64,000 nucleotides of DNA, taken from positions 1 through 64,000 of IMG/VR virus record IMGVR_UViG_3300025929_000003; one strand, written 5' to 3'. Position numbers and translations under genes: made by a program. Below, one piece after another: positions 1-9,549 of the stretch. This stretch comes from a virus. Position 1 is the first letter of the stretch, and each line of letters begins with the position of its first letter. The notes under the pieces are model-generated. The model was given only the letters and a program-made list of their open reading frames with translations. It was not told where the DNA came from and did not search any database.

Positions 1-15
1 AATTGTTTCATTCAT

Positions 16-46
16 AAAAAAACCCGTTATCTTTTACAATAACGGG
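16..46 (-). terminator. Rho-independent terminator
   Basis: Inverted repeat CCCGTTAT (23-30) / ATAACGGG (39-46) with an 8-nt loop, followed on the minus strand by a run of seven T (16-22). It lies about 35 nt past the stop of the 382-residue gene and would end that transcript. Confidence 0.85.
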
Positions 47-82
47 CTACAAGTTTTAAGGCTTGTTTTCACAAAAGCACCC

Positions 83-1231
83 CTAAGCAAGTTCTACTTG
101 GTTCAGGGATGATTTATAAAGTTCAACAGCCTCTTTATTGGCTTCATACGATTTACGGATTTGGTGATGCACCGTTTGGTCATTCGGGTCTATCTGAGCC
201 AACTTCTTGATTTTATCCTCATACACTTGGTCTTCCTTCATCTGCTTCAAGACCGCCTTTAGTTCGGGCGACACATCCGCAGGGTACTCATGTTCCACTA
301 CCTGTTTCTCGAAGTACTCATCCATCTCTGGCTTGGCAAGGTTTGACGTCACTGTAAGCCCCAACAGCGAGTTTTGTATCTCGGCTGAATATAGATGCCA
401 CTTGGTTGACATTTCTTCTTTCAGCGCCAGCATAGGGTCCATAGAGTATGGAATAGGCAATATCTCTTTGCCGTTCAGATACCAGCGGGACATGCCGTTG
501 ATGCTTTCAGTTTTAAGTATACCCTTATCAACCGCGTCCTGTATCAACCCGCTGAATACTGTTTCCCTGCTATCCACTTGGTTGATGAATTGAAGCGGGT
601 CTTTCTTAGCGTAGTCTTTCAGGGTCTTTTTAACTACCTCGTCGCTCATATCATCTACACCTCCGAAGTTTAAGCCCTTACACATCGCACGTAGTTCACG
701 CATTGGTTTGGCGTACTGCCCAACGATATAACCCAAAGCATCAATCATGTTCTCGTCATAATCATTTTCAGTTTTGCTTTGTGCCTCCTCGTCATTGTAC
801 TCATAGTACCATGGCGAACCCGCTTGGTGGAATGGTGATTGCAGGTTCCACGGGTGCAGATACCAGAATACAAACTCCAAATTGTCGTTAAACGCTGCTA
901 CGCCATCCTCGGCAGGTAGCATATCCAATACAGTGGGAGAATAACTGAAGTCATTATCTTTTAATCTACGTTGGGTGGTGGCAAACCTAATCTTTACCTC
1001 ATACCCTAAAGCGGGTATATAAGCCGAGAATACGGGTGAACCACAAATTTTACGGCGGGTGGTATAATTGCCGTTTTGGTCGCGCTTAGGTTTCCCGTGG
1101 ATATCACGTTCCATCCTTTGCACAAATTCTTTAATCCGTTTCTTGTACGGAATGTCTTTTTCGGATATTTTAAGGGCTTCGCAAAGCTCTTTAATACCCC
1201 CTACTTTTTTGTCATCTACGTAAAGACTCAT
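83..1231 (-). CDS. Unknown phage protein, 382 aa, downstream of major capsid gene
   Basis: I do not recognise this family. The protein is soluble and charged, with a Trp/Tyr-rich central segment (WYLHPWNLQSPFHQ, about residues 122-135) and a helical charged C-terminus (last ~70 residues). There is no signal peptide, membrane segment or catalytic motif I can name. It has its own ATG, sits between two terminators and is the next minus-strand gene after the capsid gene. A virion or head-completion role is inferred from position only. Confidence 0.75.
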   Translation of the reverse strand: MSLYVDDKKVGGIKELCEALKISEKDIPYKKRIKEFVQRMERDIHGKPKRDQNGNYTTRRKICGSPVFSAYIPALGYEVKIRFATTQRRLKDNDFSYSPTVLDMLPAEDGVAAFNDNLEFVFWYLHPWNLQSPFHQAGSPWYYEYNDEEAQSKTENDYDENMIDALGYIVGQYAKPMRELRAMCKGLNFGGVDDMSDEVVKKTLKDYAKKDPLQFINQVDSRETVFSGLIQDAVDKGILKTESINGMSRWYLNGKEILPIPYSMDPMLALKEEMSTKWHLYSAEIQNSLLGLTVTSNLAKPEMDEYFEKQVVEHEYPADVSPELKAVLKQMKEDQVYEDKIKKLAQIDPNDQTVHHQIRKSYEANKEAVELYKSSLNQVELA

Positions 1232-1287
1232 CTTGTTGCTGTGTTTTGTGAATTACTATTTGTGAATTAAAATATAAAGTAACATAA

Positions 1288-1317
1288 AAAAGGGCAGAAC
1301 TCAATGCCTGCCCTTTT
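1288..1317 (-). terminator. Terminator after major capsid gene
   Basis: Stem AAAAGGGCAG (1288-1297) / CTGCCCTTTT (1308-1317), 10-nt loop, U-rich on both sides. It lies just past the capsid stop on the minus strand, and probably insulates the highly expressed capsid gene from the 382-residue gene. Confidence 0.85.
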
Positions 1318-1334
1318 CTTTATTGTCAAAGGTA

Positions 1335-2807
1335 TTAGCTACCGATGATTTTTATCATGTGGTTACCAAGACCCCACTCACCGCCGATATCAGAACGGAT
1401 ATCAACAGCAGAAGCATCCAGTGATGATGTTTTCTGGAATGTACCAGCACCACCAGTGTAACCAACTTCCCACTCCCTGTTGTAACCAGCAAGTTCCTTG
1501 TAGCGGTAACCGCACATTGGAAGCATAGCAGAGTTGCCAGTAGTTGGGTCGTTGTTTTTGAACAATTCCACAGGCACTATCCAGCCTTGGTTGTTCCAGT
1601 TGTAGCCAGCAGTACCTGCGCCCATTACCTCATCCAGTTCAGGCACGTTCCGCAACAGGTAGTTGAAGCCTGCTTTGTGGAAGCCGCTGAAACCTAACCA
1701 CAGGAAGAAGTCGTTAGGGTCAGAATAACCGTCAAAGATATTCGATTTGAACGCCTGGTTGTTCTTAGCATACTGGAAACAGGTATTGTTCATGTAGATT
1801 TTCAGCGTATTTTCCAATTGGGTATGTAACCCGTACGAAACCAACGCCAAGATATCTTTTGAACCCACACGCTCCCTGTTGAAGATAGTACCAAACCCAT
1901 CAATATCATCAATGGTTAAGTTACCAGCGCTGAAAGGGAAGATAGTACCACGGTTTTCGATGAAGTCATCTAAACCTTGGGTAGTACGGTTAGGTACAGT
2001 TTGACCTGACGCATCGGATACCACAGTAACGTTACCGTCACCTTGTTTACCGAACAACAGGGCTTTTGAAATCCTGTCCATCTGCAACTTCTCAGTAGCA
2101 GGAATAGCGATTACCTTACCGAATGAACCTTCCATACCTTCAGGGCTGATGATAGGCAGTTTGTCTGTCATCGCAGAACCTGATTCTACCGCAGATGATT
2201 TGATGATCTGGGTATTGCCAGTAAACCTGTAGGTTAAAGGCAGTTTTGGTGGCGCACCGAATGTTCCCTCACCAAACGAGTTGGTTGAAATCCAGTAGCG
2301 TGAGTTAGCCACAAAATAGCCGGTAGCTACAGTGGTGGTCAGGCGCGGACGCAGGGTGATACGGTGGTTAGCGGGAACAGTGGTGATGTCCTTGGCGATA
2401 ATGGTGTACTCTGTACCGTTAGGGTGTTTAACGATGTCGTTCACCGCAGGGTAAGAGAAATATACAGTAGAACCGTCAAACGTGTTGGTGTACATGGAAG
2501 CATTTGACAATGCTACAATCACATTTTGACCAGCGCCGCCTGAATCGGTAATCACAGAACCTACTTGGAAGTTGTTAAAAATCCAGTCCTGCTCGTAGTG
2601 AGCGAATGACGGGCCAGCAACAGGACTTCCAAGTCCCATTTCTTTCATCATCGCATAAAAGTTTTTCTGCATGTTGTGGCGCTGCATAAGCTGGCGACGC
2701 AATTGCGGATTATCGGCTGCGTACTGCAGCGCGGTGTATAACCCCTCACTCGAGGTGGCGTTAATAGCGGTAGGTGCCGCTGGATAATTGTATGCTGGTG
2801 TTGCCAT
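1335..2807 (-). CDS. Major capsid protein (by synteny)
   Basis: 490 residues, rich in Gly/Asn/Thr, no signal peptide. The N-terminus is Ala/Tyr-rich followed by a helical segment (about 25-60). The call rests on gene order and size: TerL, portal, an Ala/Pro-rich coiled-coil scaffold-like protein, then this gene, followed at once by a strong terminator, as expected for the most abundant virion protein. Lengths of TerL, portal and capsid all resemble those of Bacteroidota podoviruses, including crAss-like phages, but the HK97 fold cannot be proved by eye. ATG start preceded by an A-rich leader (TTAAAAAACTTAAAAA), typical of this genome. Confidence 0.75.
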   Translation of the reverse strand: MATPAYNYPAAPTAINATSSEGLYTALQYAADNPQLRRQLMQRHNMQKNFYAMMKEMGLGSPVAGPSFAHYEQDWIFNNFQVGSVITDSGGAGQNVIVALSNASMYTNTFDGSTVYFSYPAVNDIVKHPNGTEYTIIAKDITTVPANHRITLRPRLTTTVATGYFVANSRYWISTNSFGEGTFGAPPKLPLTYRFTGNTQIIKSSAVESGSAMTDKLPIISPEGMEGSFGKVIAIPATEKLQMDRISKALLFGKQGDGNVTVVSDASGQTVPNRTTQGLDDFIENRGTIFPFSAGNLTIDDIDGFGTIFNRERVGSKDILALVSYGLHTQLENTLKIYMNNTCFQYAKNNQAFKSNIFDGYSDPNDFFLWLGFSGFHKAGFNYLLRNVPELDEVMGAGTAGYNWNNQGWIVPVELFKNNDPTTGNSAMLPMCGYRYKELAGYNREWEVGYTGGAGTFQKTSSLDASAVDIRSDIGGEWGLGNHMIKIIGS

Positions 2808-2839
2808 TTTTTAAGTTTTTTAAAAGAGTAGTGAATAAA

Positions 2840-4006
2840 TTATTGATAGCGTTCCAACAACTGTGCATCAAATGCCTCTTTCGAGGTTCTTCCTGGGTTC
2901 GGTGCTTCTTGCCCCCTGTTTACTGGTGTAGGATTGTTGTATTCAGCACGCACCTGCAATTCGCGTTGGCTTGCTGCATTTACAATCCAGTTCTGATAGT
3001 TTTGTATCACCAACAGGTTTTTGGCATATTGTTCAATTTGCTTTTGACCTTCTTCGGTAGCAGGGATATTCATTCCCTGTGACTGTACAAAGTTCTCTAC
3101 CAGTCCTTTTAACGACGCCTTTGATTCTTCGCTCACATCAAAATCAGCAACTATGTTTTGTGCGCCATCTTTACCGTTCAGCGACAAACCTTTAAACGAC
3201 ACTCCGTTCAACACATTGTTGACAAGGGGTTTAAGTTTATCGATATGTTCGGCAGTTTTTTGCTGCAACTCCGCTTGTTCTTTTGCGGTATTATCAACAG
3301 GTGGCGCAGATACTTCCGCCTTATGGGTTTTCAAAAACTCCCTGTCACCCTGAGCATCTACTTTCAAGCGGATGTTTTCAGCGTTAATGGTAGCCTCATC
3401 GTACTCATCTGGATTGAGTTTGTAGCTGCTGTTTAAATAAATGCGCGCCTCATCCGCAGTTAAGCCGTTCTTTACTTGCAATGCCAGAATACGGGCATCC
3501 GTGGCAGACAAAGTATCCAAATCAGCCACCGCGTTAATCTTGGTGAAAGCCTGAATTTGGGTTTCTGTCGCGCCTGATTTGTAAAGGTCGTTTAACTTCT
3601 TTGTGTAATCGTTGGCAAAGGGGTTCGCGTCAACCTTAGCCTTTAGTTCAGCATTTTGTTGTTCAAGGGTTTTGTGCTGACTTTCAAAGTCTGCTGCCTT
3701 GTTTGCTTTCTCTAAAATAGCCGCAATCTCGTCCGGTGACTTAATAGCGCCGCCTGAAATCCTTTCAAGTTCTGCATTAAGGTCAAAAGCCGCAGGTTGC
3801 GCCGCAGGTGTATTTGTTGGTTCTGTTGTTGGTGTTTTGGGTGGCTCAGGAGTAGTTACAGGGGCTACTGGTGCCGCTGGCGCTGCGGGTGGTGGCGTAT
3901 TATCCACTACGGGCGCAGGGGCTGCAACTGGTGCTGCTGGTGTTACTTTTCCTTCCAATATGTCAGCCATGTGGCTAACGGTGCTTTCGTCTTGTACTTC
4001 TGGCAT
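2840..4006 (-). CDS. Putative scaffolding protein
   Basis: 388 residues from the chosen ATG. An acidic N-terminus is followed by an Ala/Pro/Thr-rich low-complexity linker (about 20-75), a Gln/Lys/Glu-rich helical segment suggesting coiled coil (about 95-140), and a helical C-terminal half ending in a basic tail. Such a disordered plus coiled-coil architecture directly upstream of the capsid gene is typical of phage scaffolds; this is inference. The frame stays open to 4078 with an ATG at 4072 and a TTG at 4078. I prefer 4006 because the longer N-terminus would run through the plus-strand promoter, and the 4006 ATG has the usual A-rich leader. Confidence 0.65.
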   Translation of the reverse strand: MPEVQDESTVSHMADILEGKVTPAAPVAAPAPVVDNTPPPAAPAAPVAPVTTPEPPKTPTTEPTNTPAAQPAAFDLNAELERISGGAIKSPDEIAAILEKANKAADFESQHKTLEQQNAELKAKVDANPFANDYTKKLNDLYKSGATETQIQAFTKINAVADLDTLSATDARILALQVKNGLTADEARIYLNSSYKLNPDEYDEATINAENIRLKVDAQGDREFLKTHKAEVSAPPVDNTAKEQAELQQKTAEHIDKLKPLVNNVLNGVSFKGLSLNGKDGAQNIVADFDVSEESKASLKGLVENFVQSQGMNIPATEEGQKQIEQYAKNLLVIQNYQNWIVNAASQRELQVRAEYNNPTPVNRGQEAPNPGRTSKEAFDAQLLERYQ

Positions 4007-4029
4007 AAAATTGTTTTTTAAGTGTGCGT

Positions 4030-4062
4030 TTTGTGTGGGAGTAAAATTATGGTATAAGTTTG
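4030..4062 (+). promoter_or_regulatory. Bacteroidota-type promoter for the GroES cassette
   Basis: TTTG (4030-4033), 21-nt spacer, TAAGTTTG (4055-4062), matching TTTG-N19-21-TAnnTTTG. It predicts a start near 4069, about 50 nt before the first ATG of the plus-strand cassette that runs against the surrounding head operon. Confidence 0.75.
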
Positions 4063-4118
4063 CAACATTCATATGCAACCCCTATCTTCGAGAATACTTT
4101 TAACACACAATAGAATAC

Positions 4119-4286
4119 ATGAGCAAGGTAAAAAAAGAACAAATCGCCCTTCTGCCAGAAGAAAGCGACCGATTAGACAAGGAGGCTAAGAAACAGAGCC
4201 GAACAAAATCAAACTTAGGCAGGCTATACATATTGGCTGGGCTTAGACAAGACGAACAAAAAGCAAAAGAAAATTTAAACAGTTAA
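4119..4286 (+). CDS. Small ribbon-helix-helix-like protein, 55 aa
   Basis: A 55-residue Lys/Glu-rich protein, ATG at 4119, stop one base before the GroES ATG, so almost certainly co-transcribed. The pattern ALLPEESDRLDKEAKK then KSNLGRLYILAGL is strand, helix, turn, helix, as in Arc/MetJ-type ribbon-helix-helix repressors, where the short strand contacts DNA as a dimer. This is pattern recognition only. It could regulate its own cassette from the promoter about 60 nt upstream. Confidence 0.65.
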   Translation: MSKVKKEQIALLPEESDRLDKEAKKQSRTKSNLGRLYILAGLRQDEQKAKENLNS

Positions 4287-4287
4287 C

Positions 4288-4557
4288 ATGGAAGAACAAA
4301 AAACATTCACTTTAAAGGGTAATCGAGTTTTGATAAATGTGCCAGAACCGACCAACCAAACACCTGGGGGCATCTTCATCCCACAGACCGCACAAAAACC
4401 AAGAAACATTGGCAGTGTTGTTGCAGTAGGTGATACTGCCGACCAATCGCTATTGGACAAGGAAATCATGTTCCACATTCAGTCGGCACAATCATTTGAA
4501 TACAACGGTGTCAATTTAAAGTTGATATTTGCCACCGATATCATCGCAATTCTATAA
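4288..4557 (+). CDS. Phage GroES-family co-chaperonin
   Basis: 89 residues, close to the ~95 of Cpn10. Family hallmarks in order: N-terminal strand GNRVLINVPEP (about 10-20), mobile-loop-like segment with GGIFIPQ (about 28-34; the hydrophobic IFI corresponds to the GroEL-binding IVL of GroES), then GSVVAVGD (about 43-50) and a C-terminal strand ending ATDIIAIL, as in SDILAIV of GroES. By analogy with T4 gp31 it probably caps the host GroEL to fold capsid protein. Its place between portal and scaffold genes, transcribed against them from its own promoter, supports a head-assembly role. Confidence 0.85.
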   Translation: MEEQKTFTLKGNRVLINVPEPTNQTPGGIFIPQTAQKPRNIGSVVAVGDTADQSLLDKEIMFHIQSAQSFEYNGVNLKLIFATDIIAIL

Positions 4558-4570
4558 ACAAACATAAATC

Positions 4571-4966
4571 ATGGCAAAGACAGCAAAAAAACCAGCAGCA
4601 GAGAAAGCGCCTAAAGCAGACGTTACTCCCAAAGAACCAACCACACCTACTGAGGTTCGCCCAGCACCGCCCGTAGAGAACGTGGTTGCACCACAACCTA
4701 CTACAGAACCAGATGGCGTTACTCCCGTTAAGGAAGCGGAAGTACACACAGACGTGAAAACCGATGAAGGTGGTGAGCACCCCGACAATGGCACTCATCC
4801 GCATGATGGCGATGCCTTAAACCAAAACCAGCACATCGTACCAACGTTTGCTGAGGACTTGGCACCGCGCAAGGATGAGAGTAAGCCTACTGGCGAAAAG
4901 AAACAAGAAGCGATTGACCACGCCATTAAAAATCCTAATGGTATCGGCAATGAATGGCCGAGGTAA
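4571..4966 (+). CDS. Disordered Pro/Ala/Thr-rich protein, 131 aa
   Basis: Third gene of the plus cassette, 13 nt after the GroES stop. The first ~60 residues are Lys/Ala/Pro/Thr repeats (e.g. KKPAAEKAPKADVTPKEP), the middle is acidic and His/Gly-rich, and the end is charged. No domain is recognised and most of it should be disordered. An assembly or virion accessory role is possible. The transcript ends at the bidirectional terminator 25 nt downstream. Confidence 0.65.
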   Translation: MAKTAKKPAAEKAPKADVTPKEPTTPTEVRPAPPVENVVAPQPTTEPDGVTPVKEAEVHTDVKTDEGGEHPDNGTHPHDGDALNQNQHIVPTFAEDLAPRKDESKPTGEKKQEAIDHAIKNPNGIGNEWPR

Positions 4967-4990
4967 TCTTATTTGACTGGAAAAAGGAAA

Positions 4991-5015
4991 GGGGCTTGTT
5001 TAGAGCCCCTTTTTT
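4991..5015. terminator. Bidirectional terminator between GroES cassette and portal
   Basis: Stem GGGGCT (4991-4996) / AGCCCC (5004-5009) with T-run 5010-5015 on plus and A-rich 4981-4989 on the other side. It serves the convergent ends of the plus cassette (stop 4966) and the minus-strand portal gene (stop 5020). Confidence 0.85.
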
Positions 5016-5019
5016 GTTG

Positions 5020-7392
5020 TTATGCAGATTGTTTCTGAGGGTTGAGTGCCGCTTGCAATCGTATTGCGGCAAGTTGATTCTGCCCTCTGATAATTTCAAG
5101 TTGTAATTGGCTTTGTGCCTGATGCTGTAATTTTTGAGCATCTAACTGGCTATCCACCTGACCTTGCACCTGTATGTTTTGCGCATCAATCTGACCTTTT
5201 TGTTGTGCAGATTGCTGTTGCACCTGCGCATTTGACTGAATAGCTTGTTGAGCCTCTTGTTGCTGAGCCTGTTGACGCTTTTCAATAGCAAAGGCAGTAT
5301 ACAATTGGGCTTGTTTAATCTTTCCTGATTTAATCATTTCGTAGATGCACAAATAATCGCTTTCATTGAGAGACTGTTGCCCACCTTGGCGCGCTGCGCT
5401 TTTCATGTTCTGCAAATCAGCCAATAATTGGTCTGCTTCGGCCTCATTATTCGTAATTTTTATGGTTAAATCAAAATCTCGTTCACTCATCTTACTGCCA
5501 ATCTTCACAATTTGCAATGACCGCGTAATCGACAATTGCTTTTTTTGTTCTTCGGGTAGGTAGGTAGCCACTATTTGCCACTTTTTAGCCGCTACGCGCC
5601 ACGGTTGCTCTGTGATATACTCATTTGCCTTAATGATTGGTGTTAAGGCGTTCTGTGCCCCCTGTATCAGTAAATTCGATACTCCCAAACCTGTTTGGCG
5701 TTGTGGGGTCTGCGCAGCGAATACGTCATTGATACCCGTTACCTTTTCAATCATCTCAATGGATTTACCCATATCTTCCCACCATGCCTGAATAATGGAC
5801 ATTAAGTCGGTGCCGATAGGTTTAACTGCTTGCCCATTGTTGACTTGGTTGCCCCACTGGTTCTTGCTATCCGTAATCAGAAAGCCCTCATCGGATAACA
5901 GGCGCATTAAGGCTTGCGGTTTGTACTTCACCCCATCTATCTGCATACCCTCCAAAGCCGAACGGTCGATTTGAATATTCGGTGGCGCAGGCATCTTCAT
6001 ACGGGCTACCCTTAGCTTGTAGTTGGTTAAGTTGGCATCATCCACAAAACCTATACAGCGTTCCACCAATGATGATGTGCCGGTGCGTACAAAGCGATAA
6101 GGGAATATGGGTGTTTTGTTACCGTAGATATCGGTTTCGTGGGTAATGTCATTATCCTCGCCATAGTCAAAAGTAAATCCCGAGCCGATAATCATTTTGG
6201 CTTTGTAAATGGTCATGTGGCTGTACTTATCCAGCGTCTTCCCATCGGCATTTTTAACCTTGGACAGGTCATAGGCATCATCTACCAAGTTCACCACAAT
6301 ACGCGTATCCTTTTTACGGGTAACAGACGTCACATTCACGTTCTTTTTACCTACCCAACGGCAATCGGCTACATCCACCTCTATTTGGTGCCACATGTTC
6401 ATCCCGAACTGCCCTGTATTGCGGTAGGTTTGCATATCGGCATACATGTTCGGCATATTACCAACCATTCCCTCATTACTGTATTGACGAGCTATTTTTA
6501 TCGCCTCTGCTTCGGTAATTTTGGTTTCTGCCAATAACCTTGCGATGCTGTAGCGTTTAACTTCCCCTGCCCAAGTAATATCATGGTAATCATCATAGAT
6601 AGACCATGGCATCATTGCACGATAAGGGTCAACATAATCCTCCATAACAATGGAAGTATTGGGATTAGTGTAAACACGCTTAGCGGCACGCCCAATAGTC
6701 AGCAAGTCATCTTTGATAAGGTCGGCTATGGCGTCTGATGAACTTTCGTACATCGTTTTATCCAGTAGGTTTTGCATGGCGGCTTCTTCTTCCAAAAAGA
6801 ATACACCCACTTGCGCAGCTACGTCCACTTGCTCGGGACTGCTGAATTTCATACCTCCCGGCATTTGCGCTGGTTCCTGGTCTTGCAAGACAGGTTGCCC
6901 TGTAGTTTGGTTGATATCTTGTTTAACTTGCTCTAAGCGCGGGTCGGCCAATATCTTTGCCATTGCCGCCATGGTTTGCTTGTCGACTAATGATTGATAA
7001 TCGATAGCCTGAATATCCACATCGTAGTTTAGCTTTTGCAGGTAGCCCTTAACCACATCTATCTTTTGTGGCAGAATTTGCAACGGGTCCCAAGAAATGT
7101 TAATGGTGGTTTTATTACGCCTGCCATTATGGTCGCATCCCACCAGCAGGTCTTTGTACTTGTTAACGCTGTTTTTACCGCGCCTGTATGCCCTTAATTC
7201 TGGTATCGACCTTTGTTCGCCCCAAATATCATAGGGTATCCCACATCTATTGTTGAAGTATCTTGACAGGATTGCGTTTACACAAGCCTGAAAGTATTCG
7301 GGAGTGTTTTTTTGAGTTTGGTCAATATCTTCACTTGGAAATGGGTATTGTGACTTCCCCTGATATTGCGATGCGAATTTAATGGTCTCCAT
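5020..7392 (-). CDS. Portal protein
   Basis: 790 residues from the ATG at 7392 (an in-frame TTG two codons upstream is less likely). It lies directly downstream of TerL on the same strand. The protein has an Asn/Arg-rich N-terminus, a mixed alpha/beta core and a long helical Gln/Ala-rich C-terminal tail (about 690-790) typical of podovirus portals of 700-850 residues, which form the barrel. The dodecameric ring would anchor the terminase and receive DNA. The assignment is by size, tail composition and gene order; no short diagnostic motif exists. Confidence 0.8.
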   Translation of the reverse strand: METIKFASQYQGKSQYPFPSEDIDQTQKNTPEYFQACVNAILSRYFNNRCGIPYDIWGEQRSIPELRAYRRGKNSVNKYKDLLVGCDHNGRRNKTTINISWDPLQILPQKIDVVKGYLQKLNYDVDIQAIDYQSLVDKQTMAAMAKILADPRLEQVKQDINQTTGQPVLQDQEPAQMPGGMKFSSPEQVDVAAQVGVFFLEEEAAMQNLLDKTMYESSSDAIADLIKDDLLTIGRAAKRVYTNPNTSIVMEDYVDPYRAMMPWSIYDDYHDITWAGEVKRYSIARLLAETKITEAEAIKIARQYSNEGMVGNMPNMYADMQTYRNTGQFGMNMWHQIEVDVADCRWVGKKNVNVTSVTRKKDTRIVVNLVDDAYDLSKVKNADGKTLDKYSHMTIYKAKMIIGSGFTFDYGEDNDITHETDIYGNKTPIFPYRFVRTGTSSLVERCIGFVDDANLTNYKLRVARMKMPAPPNIQIDRSALEGMQIDGVKYKPQALMRLLSDEGFLITDSKNQWGNQVNNGQAVKPIGTDLMSIIQAWWEDMGKSIEMIEKVTGINDVFAAQTPQRQTGLGVSNLLIQGAQNALTPIIKANEYITEQPWRVAAKKWQIVATYLPEEQKKQLSITRSLQIVKIGSKMSERDFDLTIKITNNEAEADQLLADLQNMKSAARQGGQQSLNESDYLCIYEMIKSGKIKQAQLYTAFAIEKRQQAQQQEAQQAIQSNAQVQQQSAQQKGQIDAQNIQVQGQVDSQLDAQKLQHQAQSQLQLEIIRGQNQLAAIRLQAALNPQKQSA

Positions 7393-7449
7393 TTTCAAAA
7401 CGGGATTATTTTTCGATAAAGCTAATTTATTATTTTCAATAATTAAAAA

Positions 7450-9549
7450 CTACACAGATTGCATGACGAACCACTCTGCCTCTTTGGATGTTTCTTCGTG
7501 GGTCGGCAACCTACTAAATTTCTTTTCACAGGCGATTAAACACCATCCCATGGCGCAAAGTAGGTCAAATTTCGTTCTGTTCTTTTTATTCCCCTCCAAT
7601 AACTGTAATATGATGCGTTTATGCTTCAAAGCGTTGCTGTACATCATCACATAGTGGGCAATTGCCATGAAATACTGGTCAATGGTGTCGGTAGTAGCGG
7701 GAGTGCCAATCTGGTTGGTCGTAGAATACCTTGACTTTTCATCCATAGTACTTTCGGGACGTGCCATTAAAAACTCTGCATATCCTCGTTGCCTAAAGTG
7801 TTTTTTGATGGCTTGCTTATTGTTTTCCACATTCATCTGTGTGCCATAGTAAACGTGCATCATCAGCATATCCTCAAAAAATACATCGGGGTCATCCTCA
7901 CGGCAAAGGTAATCACATACTGGCTGCTTAGAACGCCATTCCCAGCCCCAATCTATAGGTGCACCGTCTTGTATTTTAGCGCCATCCTCATTGTCGTCAA
8001 ACAATCGCATGATAACACCCGCACCTTTAGACGCTCTCGCTTGGTCAACTACTGAATCGTGCTCATAAGGGTCACAACCACCCCTAAACTTATGAAGATT
8101 ACCGGGATATCGTTGACCGCCTGAGTTTATGACATTGTTATCCTCTCCGTCTTTGAGCAATTGTGATACTTCAAACTTACCATTCTCATCTTCCAAAAAT
8201 ATCACACGACTATCAGGGGTACCACCTGACCAAATGAAGTTACCGCGCACCGTCCATTCCTTTTCTTCAAAGCCATAGGATGCCGGGAAGTTCAGGCGCT
8301 TTAGAATATCGGTTAGTCGCTCGATATTAAATGCAGATTGTGAACCCGAGGGTGTTAAAGCATCTTCAATCGTGCGTGGCGTCTTACGCAGCAAGTCCGT
8401 AATCATGGTGAATTTCTTGCGCTTCTTTAAGTTTTCGATTTGGTTCTCCAAAAACTCTTTTGCCGCTTCTTTCATCGGGAAGCCAAACTCATCTTCTTCC
8501 GCTGCATCTTCGTAGGAGATAAAGATGGCATATAGCCCTGTTACCGTTCTACCGTTCTCATCACGCTCATCGGGGTTACTGTCTTTGTAAAACTCGCCCA
8601 CTTCTTCAATCTGTTCGTCGTTTACTTCCTCAATAGTAGTTTCACCCCACCCCTTACCGACAATAAGTGCCCCGTGGTTATAGTGCATACAGGGTTTTAC
8701 TTTATCCCAATTCTTTACCAAACTCATTTTTTCCAGTTTCCCAGCCTCGTTGATAATCCAGCGGTTCAATTCAACCCTATCATAAGCGCCAGCGATAGAC
8801 GCCTGAAAATCTATCCATGAGTTCATCTCAATCTCAGAGTACACCACTTCTTCTTCTTCGACGCTTGCAGCACGTTCCCGCACCTTTTTATCGGTGTTTA
8901 CCGAAGATGGGTACATATACTCCAACTTATCCTTTGGCATTTCAGAGCCGCGGTGTACGGGCTTCATAAACCATATGAGGTGCTTGTTAGCAAAGGCAAT
9001 ACGGTCAAAGTTTTCGGCAGCGGCGTCATCATTTTTGGACTGCATACCACCACGGGTATTCCTTACCCTGCTAATAAATTCCAGCATTAAACCCAAGGTG
9101 AACTCAGTTTTACCGATACGCCGTGGCCCGACAAGGAAAGCGCCGTAGCTGTTAATGTCGCGCACCACCATGTCCCAAAACAAAAAAATCAGACACTGAA
9201 TGTATCTGAAACCAGGCTGGCTACTATTACTCATCATTGTCCAGTAGTTCAAGAACCAGTAATAGGGGCCGGTGATGTAGATGGGCTTGCCGTTTATCAA
9301 AATCCAAATACCGTTATAGCGTTTGTGGTATTCGCCTTTGATAAATTCCTGTTCTTCGGGGGTGATTTGGCTTTTGTACTTGCGGAGAGACTTTGGTATT
9401 TCTGTTTTGCGAAATTTTTGTTCTGCTGAGGGTAATCCGTAGTTCACCATTTCTGATTTTGGTGGCATGACAGGCAGCGGGATAGTGTACTTATCCAGTT
9501 TGATATAGCCTGATGGCTTGCTGTAATCAAGGTTATATAGTTTTCCCAT
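7450..9549 (-). CDS. Terminase large subunit (TerL)
   Basis: 699 residues. Walker A motif GPRRIGKTE (about 141-149), preceded by the hydrophobic strand GAFLV, marks the N-terminal packaging ATPase. An acidic stretch EEEEVVYSE (about 232-240) lies upstream of a likely Walker B strand. The C-terminal half holds candidate acidic nuclease residues (e.g. RGGCDPYEHD, a typical first Asp of the RNase H-like nuclease). It would drive DNA into the prohead and cut the concatemer. Its ATG overlaps the upstream stop by one base (TAATG), indicating translational coupling. Confidence 0.9.
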   Translation of the reverse strand: MGKLYNLDYSKPSGYIKLDKYTIPLPVMPPKSEMVNYGLPSAEQKFRKTEIPKSLRKYKSQITPEEQEFIKGEYHKRYNGIWILINGKPIYITGPYYWFLNYWTMMSNSSQPGFRYIQCLIFLFWDMVVRDINSYGAFLVGPRRIGKTEFTLGLMLEFISRVRNTRGGMQSKNDDAAAENFDRIAFANKHLIWFMKPVHRGSEMPKDKLEYMYPSSVNTDKKVRERAASVEEEEVVYSEIEMNSWIDFQASIAGAYDRVELNRWIINEAGKLEKMSLVKNWDKVKPCMHYNHGALIVGKGWGETTIEEVNDEQIEEVGEFYKDSNPDERDENGRTVTGLYAIFISYEDAAEEDEFGFPMKEAAKEFLENQIENLKKRKKFTMITDLLRKTPRTIEDALTPSGSQSAFNIERLTDILKRLNFPASYGFEEKEWTVRGNFIWSGGTPDSRVIFLEDENGKFEVSQLLKDGEDNNVINSGGQRYPGNLHKFRGGCDPYEHDSVVDQARASKGAGVIMRLFDDNEDGAKIQDGAPIDWGWEWRSKQPVCDYLCREDDPDVFFEDMLMMHVYYGTQMNVENNKQAIKKHFRQRGYAEFLMARPESTMDEKSRYSTTNQIGTPATTDTIDQYFMAIAHYVMMYSNALKHKRIILQLLEGNKKNRTKFDLLCAMGWCLIACEKKFSRLPTHEETSKEAEWFVMQSV

